A DNA stretch of 64,000 nucleotides. Origin: Adineta vaga. Lineage: Eukaryota > Rotifera. The DNA lies in NCBI GenBank assembly GCA_021613535.1, contig CP075495.1:14198001-14262000 (forward strand), written 5' to 3'. The translations under genes and the position numbers were made by a program. Each line of letters opens with the position of its first letter. The first letter of the stretch is position 1. Of this stretch, positions 51,159 to 60,741 are shown one piece after another. A model generated the notes under the pieces. It searched no databases. It had not been told where the DNA came from and saw nothing but the letters and a program-made list of their open reading frames with translations.

Positions 51159-51656
51159 ATGGGTAACAGTCAAACGACAACAAGTTGGAGTGTAGATGAT
51201 TGGGCATATGGAACCGGTGCTAATGCTGTACCTGTCGATGAAGTTGTTGAGGAAGTAGGCAAAATGCCTGCACGATATTTCGGTGGAAAAACGATTGGAA
51301 ATGATCCATCGATGAATCAAATGCAACAAGATCTTTTATCATTTGATGATACATTGAAAAAACTCTTTCGAAGAAAAAAAAATAAACGTTCAAAACATGA
51401 AGAACCAGAAGAAGAATATTATTATGAAGATGGACAAGCGATGTCCCAAGAAGATGCAACTGAATCAGGATATATTTCACCTACATCTCTTGATAGAAAT
51501 ACTGCTTCATCAGTACCAAATCAGACAACTGATTCGTCCTTAGATGCACCGACAAATCGAACGAAACTCATTTGGCGATGTGGCCAATGTGCAGCAGACA
51601 ATAAAGTCACTGAAAGTTCATGTCGACGATGTGGACAAGCGGAAACAAAATTTTAA
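51159..51656 (+). CDS. Predicted N-myristoylated protein with C-terminal RanBP2-type zinc finger
   Basis: A single exon of 165 residues. MGNSQTTTSW fits the N-myristoylation consensus (Gly2, Ser at 4, small residues after). An acidic/neutral region follows (VPVDEVVEEVGKMPARYFGG), then a helix with a strongly basic patch (TLKKLFRRKKNKRSKH), then an acidic Tyr-rich patch (EPEEEYYYEDG). A Ser/Thr linker leads to a terminal RanBP2-type finger: WRCGQCAADN, then SSCRRCGQAE, with the W-x-C-x2-C...C-x2-C pattern. Such fingers bind ubiquitin or single-stranded RNA. A membrane-tethered adaptor is the likely role. I do not know a named ortholog with this architecture. Confidence 0.65.
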   Translation: MGNSQTTTSWSVDDWAYGTGANAVPVDEVVEEVGKMPARYFGGKTIGNDPSMNQMQQDLLSFDDTLKKLFRRKKNKRSKHEEPEEEYYYEDGQAMSQEDATESGYISPTSLDRNTASSVPNQTTDSSLDAPTNRTKLIWRCGQCAADNKVTESSCRRCGQAETKF

Positions 51657-52625
51657 CATTTGTATTTATATATTTTTTTCTTTCGATCTATACAATCATT
51701 ATGTAATATCATAAAATGAAAAATATATCATTGTTTATATTCTTTGAATGACCTTTTACAATATCTTGTTCTAGACCACTCTCTTTCATACATACATTAG
51801 TAACTGCATCATTTCGATGTTTTGAATATCAAAATTTTAATTATGTATGCTTGTCACTGATATAATAAATTGAAAAATGTGACTCATTGTTTCACTACTC
51901 AAACAATATGATGAAATATATATATTTTTTTTCTTCTTTCAAGTCATAGAAAGAATAATCATCTCTAGTAATCAATATGAGAGAAAAAAAAACAACAAAT
52001 TTGTATGTCGTTGATATTTGACGTTATGAACTATCATCTTGATCAGATTGTGTAACTGATTCTTGAAAAAAAAATCGATGTGTGTTTTTTTACGTAGTTT
52101 TTAATTTGATAATTAAAAATTTATCAATTCTATTTCGTCGTATTTAAATGAGATGTATGATAGATTATATCGAATATGAAGATGATCGATGATCTTCTAG
52201 TCAATATTTTTTATCTTGTAGAGCTTATGACATTCCATGTCAAATAGTAGAAATACATTTGTACCGATCACTGTTATCTAGTAATCTCTTTTATCCTTGG
52301 TTATATGTCATAATAACTATCTTTTCTCTCTATCAAATGATTAGATAGTCGAGTTTTAATTATCAAGAAAGCTCTCTCCCTCGAAAAGACATAGATAATG
52401 ATGTCTCATGCATGGATATTTACAACAAGAACATAACCTACGACTACTATGTCTACGTTAACGTAAAGATATTGATCATCACAAACACTTTTTCACCTTC
52501 ATATCTGCACCTTCGCAAATAGTCCATATATAAACTATTTAAATAAAACATCACTATTTGAATCAACTTGTTTTTTCTTAACACATAGTTTACATTAAAA
52601 CAAGTTTCTATTACCAGAATTCATA
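51657..52625. other. Intergenic region upstream of Staufen
   Basis: AT-rich and without coding signals. The last ten bases follow an AG acceptor at 52616-52617. Confidence 0.5.
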
Positions 52626-54692
52626 ATGGGTGCAGCCAATGATCGATTATATGACATCGAAAAATGTAAGTTTTCTATTCCCGATAATAAAGAGAATTCT
52701 TCCACATATATGTAAGTTAAAGCGTAAATGTACACCATCTTTCGTTTCATTCTTTCCAGAGAATAATCCAATCCATTCTTTCTTCATTACAATCAATATG
52801 TAATGATGAAAGTAATAAAAAAAAACAATCAGTTATTTACAGTTACTTCTCTTTGTAATTAACAAGAATTTATTCTACAAAAAGAAAGAGACACTTCATT
52901 CCTCATAGATAGACATTCTTATCTCCAAGTAAAAGAAGATAATCATGCGATAGAAAGAAAACACTTTTTCAATATTCTTATTATTATCCTATGTACATAG
53001 TTTATCCGAGAATGGAACAAGATTCAAATAAAATATCTTCTATCAAAGCTATGCACGATCTAGCTCGACGAAATAAAGTAAGTAAATTTTATAGCATACA
53101 AAAAATAATCATTCTGATTTTAAGATACTTCCTGAATATAAACTGGAAAAAGAATCCGGTCCAGCTCATGCAAAAATGTATACTGTTCGACTTCGTCTAG
53201 GTGATAAAGAATATACTGGAATGGATCGAAGTATTAAATTAGCACAACGTGCAGCTGCATTTTCAGCTCTCAATGATCATACTCATTTATTATCAACTAA
53301 TAATCTTACACAAGAAAAACAAGGTATGTTCATATTTATTCTTCTAAACTACGGAAATAAATTTCATCTGTTGTTTTAATTAAAGTATCTCGATCGCCAA
53401 CCATTGCATTGAATAAATGGGCAGCTCGTCATCATATACCGACTCAATATGTTTTGTTAAATGAACAGCATCTTCCAGTATCAAAGACGTCATCATGGAA
53501 TCATCCTCAAACTATATTTCATTATCGTCTTTATTTTGGACAAGATTTATATTTTGATGGTCAAGGTCCATCACATCAACAAGCTCGAACAAGTTGTGCT
53601 TCTCAAGCATTACATTTTATACAAAACAATCCTACACCACTTGTTATATCAATACCAACTCAAGTAAAACTTGAAGTTTTTTTTTCCCATCATTGATTCT
53701 GGTAATATTCTCTAATCATTTAGATTCAACAAAAATCACAAATATCTCTTATGTATGAACGTGCTAAACAATTAGGTCTTTCTGTTCAGCTTGAACAACA
53801 TGAACCATTATCTGTAACATATCGTGTTGGTGATCAATATTCGACAACTGGTACAGGTCAAACAAAACAAGCAGCAAAAGAATCAGCTGCCGAAAAAATG
53901 CTAGAAATTCTGCCATTACCTATGGACAAAATGAAAACAAAATCTACTCGTAAACATAATAAACAACATAAGAAATTTATTGAACAAAAAGGTTCAACGA
54001 ATTATAGTTTAACTGAAGAAATCAATCCAATAACACGTCTCTATCAAATTGGTCGAGCACGTGATATACAAATAGAATTTATTCAATTAGAAAATCTCTC
54101 AATTGAACATCCATTTTATTTTCAAGTCAAATTTGGTGAAAACGACTATGCTGATGGTTGTGGTAAAACAAAACAAATAGCGAAAAAATGTGCAGCAGAA
54201 AATTTACTTGCAAAATTAAATCCAGATTTATTAGGATCCGTTCTTATTACTCTACCGCCACCACCAATCAAAGGTTTACTCAAACGTGATGAAAATTGTA
54301 ACAAACAACAGGAAAAAAAACATGTACATTTTCTTGAAGAACAAATTATAGAACATGAAAAAACGATTACAAATCATCAATCCATGTTTACAGTAAAACA
54401 ACAATTAATAACTGCATGTCAAAAATTAAACATACAAATACAATATGAAGATCAATTAACTACAAATGAAAATAATCAATATGAATCAATATTAAGTTTA
54501 TCAAAAGATGATCGTCTTCTTGCACAATTTCGTGGTTATGGTCTCTCATTAATACGTGCACATGAAAATGTTTCTATGAGTGCATGGAAAAATTTACGAC
54601 AATTATTTAATGGTTCAATTCCTTTACCAAGATCAAATTTTAATCGATACATTCGTTGTATGCATCCGCCAGTTTCTGTACAACAGCAATAA
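52626..54692 (+). CDS. STAU: Staufen double-stranded RNA-binding protein
   Basis: Staufen binds structured 3' UTRs and directs mRNA localisation, translation and decay. Five exons, 52626-52665, 53001-53077, 53125-53323, 53386-53663 and 53724-54692, join to 520 residues. There are four clear dsRBDs. dsRBD1 has KAMHDLARRNK and KLAQRAAAFSAL. dsRBD2 has IALNKWAARHHIPTQYVLL and an ASQAL helix. dsRBD3 has MYERAKQLGLSVQLEQHEP and KQAAKESAAEKML. dsRBD4 has NPITRLYQIGRARDIQIEF and KQIAKKCAAENLL. After a PPPPIKGLL motif typical of Staufen comes a degenerate fifth domain (TVKQQLITACQKLNIQIQYE). Exon 1 is inferred from its in-phase GT/AG junction. The alternative start is ATG 53012 in exon 2. AATAAA-like signals lie near 54893. 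Confidence 0.9.
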
Positions 54693-54969
54693 TTTTCTTT
54701 GTGATACACATTTCTTTCTCATTTACAAAATAATGTATCGAGTTAACTGAACCATCAGATACGATATATATATATTTAATCTATATTTTGTTTTCGTTTT
54801 TTACCTTCACCTTTTCTCGCTATATATTTTTTTTCTCTTCTTTTTGTATATATATATATATACACACATCGATGTCGATCGAATTCGTAAAAAGAAATAA
54901 ATAAAATTATTAACAAGCGTGAAAATATCGAAGTAAAATTCATTTCGTTAATCTATTTAGATCTGATTC

Positions 54970-56022
54970 ATGAATGAACAGATTGAATTTTATCGAAAAG
55001 AGAAGACGAGATTTGATGAATTATTAAATCAACTGAATTGGACAGAAGATCATTTATTACAAGAAGTAGGGTATCTTTTCAAATGAATATATTATATTGA
55101 AGGAATAGAAATAATTCTAGCAAGAAACATTGATTCAATGCCCAGTGAATCGTGAACATCGATGTCCAATTCAATCGAAACATATACAAATGTGTCAATT
55201 AGTTAACGAAGGTTTTTCGAAAGAATATCTAGTAATTAAACTAATTTATTTGATCAGAAGGTCATTTTTCAATTTTCTAGAAAGAATTAATGGAATATAA
55301 ACAAGAAAAACAATTACTTGATGCATTTGATATTTCATTAACACCATCGATACTCAGTAATATTCTTCATCGATCATTACCAATCAAAACTGGTAAAAAT
55401 ATATTTGACAAATAATTCTAATGTTTATTTTTGATTATTCAAAAGATATTCCCTTGAATGTCGAACAAACAACAGTTTTATTAACACCAAATGAACGTCT
55501 TACAGTTGCTCAATTTGTACAAAGTGAAGCTTCACGTTTGAAAATCGTACCAAAAGTACCATTGCCTATCATTGAAAATCTTTCTAGTCAATCATCAGGT
55601 GAATTGGTTTGATAGAGAAATGAAAATCGAAAATCTATTTTCTTCCTTAGAATCAAATCTAACTCAATCATTAAATAAATTAACAGAATTACGTGATCAA
55701 AAACGACGTCGAACAAAATATGTTACTCGAACACGGCGAAAATCTTTCTATGATGTAGATAATCATTTGATATTGTATTAGATTCTAATAGGAAATTTCA
55801 ATTTAAATAGGATGCTCGTGAAATGATTGCTACTCAAATGGAATTACTTGATCAAAATCAGTAAATCAATATATTTTTAATTTTGAAATCAAAAGGAAGT
55901 TTTTTTTCTTTCTCTTTAGAATTCAGAATAAAACCGAATTGAAACGATCGTCGAAACATAAACATCGATCCTCATCGAAAAAGAAACATCATCGACATTC
56001 AAAAAAACAACGTACAAGTTAA
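54970..56022 (+). CDS. SNRNP48: SNRNP48 (U11/U12-48K) minor spliceosome protein
   Basis: U11-48K recognises the 5' splice site of U12-type introns. Seven exons, 54970-55065, 55121-55231, 55281-55392, 55446-55598, 55651-55754, 55811-55860 and 55920-56022, join to 242 residues (human 339). The CHHC zinc finger is intact: CPVNREHRCPIQSKHIQMC, followed by the GFSKEYL turn (human C-x5-H...H-x3-C, GYTKEE). The middle block DIPLNVEQTTVLLTPNERLT and AQFVQSEASR parallels the human EVPLN...LTQADRL...DFVVEE region. LTELRDQKRRRTKYVTRTR parallels the human VRDYKRRRQSYR. The C terminus is Lys/His/Ser-rich (SKHKHRSSSKKKHH). An AG acceptor at 54959-54960 precedes the ATG by nine bases. Confidence 0.88.
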
Positions 56023-56390
56023 AAGAACATATTCTTTTCAACCAAAGTCGACGACGTATGATGAATGACATGCACGCATGTTTGGAAGGAAAAAAAACTT
56101 TTCGTAGATTAATCGATATGTCATTCGCTTTAGTAAACATGTTCATTTCAATGGTATTTATTTCATAAACATTTATGACAAGTTTGTTCAATAAAGAAAA
56201 TTGATTAGTTCATAAGAATAATAGTATTTCTTGTTGCTATGAAATTTTTTCCTTTTTTACACGTGTATGTTTCTTTCTCTCCTGTTGACGTGGCAAATTG
56301 CGTAAAGCAAGCCACGTATACATCTTTATCGAACAATAAAAACTTGTAGAATTGAAATATATTCATATTAAAATTTAATCGATTAGAATT
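56023..56390. other. Short intergenic region
   Basis: SNRNP48 3' flank with AATAAA near 56190 and the SAR1 promoter. AG at 56385-56386 directly precedes the SAR1 ATG. Confidence 0.5.
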
Positions 56391-56981
56391 ATGTGGTCAT
56401 TTTTAACATATATACGTGATTTGATCACTGAATATACTTGGTTTTGGTGGCCATCGAATGGTTCAAATGAAAAAGCAGTTCTTCTTGTTGGTCTTGATGA
56501 TGCTGGTAAGACAACATTAACGGGTCGTTTAACTCAAAATCGTCTCATACAAGCCGCACCAACCAGTAAACCATCTACACATGAAGTCAAAATTGGTTCG
56601 ACAACTTTGGCTGTAACTGATATCGGTGGTCATCAACAAGCAAGACGTATATGGAAAGATTATATGTATGCATCAACTCGTCTAGTTTTTCTACTTGATG
56701 CAAGTAATCGTGCTCGTTTACCTGAAGCACGTCATGAATTATTAAAGATTTTAGAAGATGATGATGCTCAATCAATTCCAATATTAATTCTTGGAAATAA
56801 AATTGATAATGTTAGAACTGCTTGTGGTGAAAGTGAACTAAGACATTTTCTTCAAATTGAAAAATATCTTAATGAAGAAAATCCACGTGTCAAATTATGT
56901 ATGTGTAGTGTTGGTCAAAATGAAGGTTTTGGCGATGGTCTACGTTGGCTGATCAATCAATCTGTCAGAGTGACCCAGTGA
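56391..56981 (+). CDS. SAR1: SAR1-like COPII small GTPase, intronless
   Basis: SAR1 starts COPII coat assembly at ER exit sites. A single exon of 196 residues (typical length ~198). It has an amphipathic hydrophobic N terminus (MWSFLTYIRDLITEYTWFWW) like the SAR1 membrane-inserting helix, P-loop GLDDAGKTTL (canonical GLDNAGKTTL), DIGGHQQARRIWKDY (canonical DLGGHEQARRVWKNY, with the catalytic His kept), NKID, and CSV near the C terminus. The switch I region is divergent: PTSKPSTHEV in place of PTLHPTSEEL. The lack of introns in an intron-rich neighbourhood and the sequence drift suggest a retrocopy or fast-evolving paralog, but the reading frame and key residues are intact, so it is likely functional. 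Confidence 0.85.
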   Translation: MWSFLTYIRDLITEYTWFWWPSNGSNEKAVLLVGLDDAGKTTLTGRLTQNRLIQAAPTSKPSTHEVKIGSTTLAVTDIGGHQQARRIWKDYMYASTRLVFLLDASNRARLPEARHELLKILEDDDAQSIPILILGNKIDNVRTACGESELRHFLQIEKYLNEENPRVKLCMCSVGQNEGFGDGLRWLINQSVRVTQ

Positions 56982-57754
56982 TCGAAACTAATTATGCATA
57001 TTCATAATATTTTTTGACCTATTTCTCTACATGCTAATGATTTGTATAATTTTTTTTATAATAAAATATAATAAATACGCATAGTATAATATTATTTCCT
57101 TTTATTTCATGATATGCGTTGTTCTATTTTTTAGGGAATCTAACATATCAGATTTTCAACAATCTCATGTTTCATATATTAATAATATTACAGATAATGA
57201 TAGATGAATTGTGTATCATTTCATTTTAATAAATTATTGTTACATATCGTTCTACATCTTTATCTATATCAAATTTTCTTTCATTTCCTACTCTGATTTC
57301 ATCTGTTATGTATTAACGAAAGGAAGTAGTTTAATATTAATTGTTCATATTATAAAGTCAATAAAAACCATCTGTATCCAGTTCAAACTTTGTTTTATTT
57401 CTTTTTTTCATCTCTTTTCTTCTTTCTGTCAATTTGTCGTCCAGATTTTTTTTCTTTTTTGTTTCAATCACATCGCAAGTTTCAACAAAAGAAAAAAGAA
57501 GAGATAAAAAAAACACAGAAGGAAATATTTACATGTTAAATAAAATTATATAGACAGATGTGCTGCGCGCATCGCATCGTACAAGAAAAAATCGTGCAAA
57601 GAAAAGCACACACAAACACACACACTAAGCCAAAGAAATGACCTGAGAAGTGAACACACACACACACGCTCAATAAATGAACAAACCGGGTCGAACAAGA
57701 GAGTGACAAATACTATTGTTGCATATATATATATATATATATATATATGTGTAA
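56982..57754. other. Convergent intergenic region
   Basis: 3' flanks of SAR1 (AATAAA-like signals near 57061-57072) and of the DEPTOR-like gene on the other strand. It contains CA-rich sequence (57608-57668) and the (AT)n run at 57723-57748. A 98-codon Phe/Ile-rich ORF is not gene-like. Confidence 0.55.
57723..57748. repeat. (AT)n microsatellite
   Basis: Thirteen AT units just beyond the DEPTOR-like stop codon, presumably in its 3' UTR. Confidence 0.95.
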
Positions 57755-60741
57755 TTATTTTAATGTATTAGTTGATGATGAAGAATTCGAAGATGAACGA
57801 GGATTCAATCGAAATATATTGAAATGTTTTGTTAATGCTCCTCTTTTCGTCGTCGTCGTCGCAAATTGTTTCGGTGATATAGAACATGAAGAAGTTCCAT
57901 CCATTGACGATGATGGAGAAGAATTGTGTTGATGTTGTGGAGATGATGAATATGGAATTGGATGTTGATTTAATGAATAATTATTTATTGTTGTCAATAA
58001 TATATTTGTACTATTATTATTATAATCATTTAATGACGATGATAATGATGAAGGTTGTTTTAATGGATAGATTCGATTTAGATTTAATTCATTAGGCGGA
58101 GTTGATATTTGAGGATAGTCATCACGATTATATACAGTATATATAGTACATTTATCAAACATTGATAATAAACGTTCAACTTCTTTTCCTGAACGACGTA
58201 GTACATTAACACCTTCGATTGCATATATATATTCATTGATCTATTTAGAAAGAAAGAAAAAAATGATTATTTATTGATAAAGTTTAAATTGAAAGACAAT
58301 CTTCTTACTCGAATTCCTGATGTATATGCTGAACCATATGGATCAAGTCTTTCAACATAACATGGTCCTTGACCTTGAAGTATTAATCCATATCCACGTC
58401 GATCACGTTTAAGCTATAAAATACTCAGAAATAAATAAAAAAGTTTCTCTTTAACATAATATCAACTTACTGAATAACTTTTCCAATGCCATGGTAATTC
58501 TAATCTTTCAAGTTCTTCAGCTGTTGGACGATTTTCTAGAAATCACCAATCGATAATTTATTATTAAAACAAAAGAAAATCTTTGTTTTCTTACCGGAAT
58601 TAGCTGGTGAATTTAAACTTGCCGATTTCTTCCGACGAAATCCTTCATTAGTTGTCACTGTACATGTTAATTTCGTCGTACAATCTGTTTCATCTCCATT
58701 AGAAATTTTTCGACTCGATTGTTGTTGTTCATCATCAATTAACGAACTATTACTGCTCGTCGCTCCGGAGATTTGATGTCGTCGTCCATTTTGTTGTTGC
58801 ATTAATGATGATGAAACAAATGTTTGTGTTGAAGGTGATGTACGAGAACAATACTGATGGCAACAGTTGTGTGTCGATAATGATGGCGACAGTTTGCTTG
58901 CTGAATCGTTACAATGATAATTACTTTGGGTTCGATTTAGAGATAGATTTGTTGGAATATTACATATTGATGATGAACGATCAGCTTGAAAAAAATAAAA
59001 AGAATATCAATGAATGAATTTGTTATTATTTGAAATCGTTGATACTTACGACATGATGCACTAACGAATGTACTGGATTGATTTCGAGTTAACGGTGGTG
59101 ATTGATGAATAGGTGATGATAATAGAATATCATTTTGCATTAATGCAATAAGATCAAGACGTTTATTTGTTATTAAACGATGAGAATTACTGAGAATGTA
59201 TTGATGATTATTATCATTATGAAATTTCTTTGTACAACAATAACACTCAGTTTGTTGATCACATTCATCTAAAATTTTCAATGAAAAACAAAAATGAAAT
59301 ATAATAATTATATTGAATTCTTACCAAATCGAATCAGACCATACATAATCATATTATCAGCAAGACGTTCAACATTTTGCATATTTGCACCACTTCGTAA
59401 TGCAAGCATTCGTGCTAAATTATCACCTTTAAGAATAATGCCGGGTTGTTCATCATAGGGATTTGTTAATGGAATCTGTTGTTGTAAATCAACGCCACGA
59501 CATTGACTTTTATCGAGCGTAAATAAACTATAAACATAATAAAACAAGTAATGATTAAAACAGAACGAATCAAGCAAATTCGTACCTTGTATACGTTTCA
59601 TAAATAGAAGCAAACTGTTGAAATGAACGATTTTGATCTGCTGTACCGTCATCAAGACGAAATCGATAGAGATATTTAACATTATGATGTGACGAAAGAT
59701 TCGATGGTGGATATTCAAATTCATTTAAATCACAAACTAAATATATGGAAAATAATTTGATGAATATTAATTTTCATTGTTTTCTTTGACTTTTATTGAC
59801 CTATCTCTTTTAGATCTTTTTGATCGACATTACTGACAAAATATGTCCTTATTTATCTATTATAATTTAGTTCACGCTGACCCGACTGCCATATTCTATG
59901 TTCTTTTCCTTTTCTTTCTACTCTAAGTATCTTCTAAGATGGTCGATCGCACACAGTCAGTAGAAAGAAGAAAAAAGCAATTACGCGCTTGTGCTTCCGT
60001 TTACACATACAAAATTAATAATGAATGGAAGCAAAAGAATAGAGAAAAATTTTCTTTTTTCTTCTTCCTCTTATTCTTAGTCGACATCTCGTTTTTTTTT
60101 CCTTCTGGCTTATTGCCAATAATGTCTTACCATGATGAATAATTTTGAGTTTTTCTAGAACTTGAAAGATCTCTACACCATCACAAATTGTTTTACATAA
60201 TTGTTGCTTAATAAGCCAATCGATAGTTTCATACGAATGAAAACAATTATGAAATAATGAACGTGGACTATTTTCATCATTTAAATATGCTGAATATGAA
60301 CGATGGATTAGGTTTTCTTCTCGCATTCGTTGTCTAAAAATAAAAAGAACAAAATGAGGTTAATTGTTTGACATCTGTTTTAATAATGTCAATAGTGAAG
60401 CACAAAAGAAAGAGATAGATATTCGAATTATTCCCACGAGAAACAAAAACGTGCCTTGTTAATCGATTAAGAAGAAAACAAAAATCTACTATTAAAGTAA
60501 TCAATCATCAATAAAACACGATGATCGATGAAGGAAAAGACCCTTACCTTAGATGTAATGCTGCCGTATAAATATCAACAAATTGTTTTGTATTTGAAGA
60601 ATTCATATCCAGAGGAAGATGCCGATCATCATTGAAATAATGATGATGATTAGTACTATTGATTGTCATTGTACTATCATTAGGAGACATTTTAATTGTT
60701 TCGTTATATTCACTACTTTGTATTGTAGCGATCTGACACAT
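57755..60741 (-). CDS. DEPTOR: DEPTOR-like DEP-DEP-PDZ protein
   Basis: DEPTOR binds and inhibits mTOR complexes. Nine exons, 60548-60741, 60131-60333, 59586-59736, 59325-59527, 59050-59268, 58595-58984, 58471-58535, 58309-58413 and 57755-58240, join to 671 residues (human 409). DEP1 has SYETIDWLIKQQL and KLKIIHHVCDLNEFE, then YLYRFRLDDGT, matching human IIHHVCDEHKEF and LFYRFRKDDGT. DEP2 is divergent (GDNLARMLALRSGANMQNVE, MIMYGLIRFG). A Ser/Gln/Cys-rich linker follows. The PDZ domain reads GYGLILQGQGPCYVERLDPY, then GSAYTSGIRINEYIYAIEGV and NVLRRSGKEVERLL. A ~110-residue Ser/Asn tail extends beyond it. The start is the first ATG in the open exon. The frame stays open 22 codons further to an acceptor at 60810-60811, so a 5' exon may exist. 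P-Rex-type proteins share DEP-DEP-PDZ but have DH-PH domains, absent here. Confidence 0.85.
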
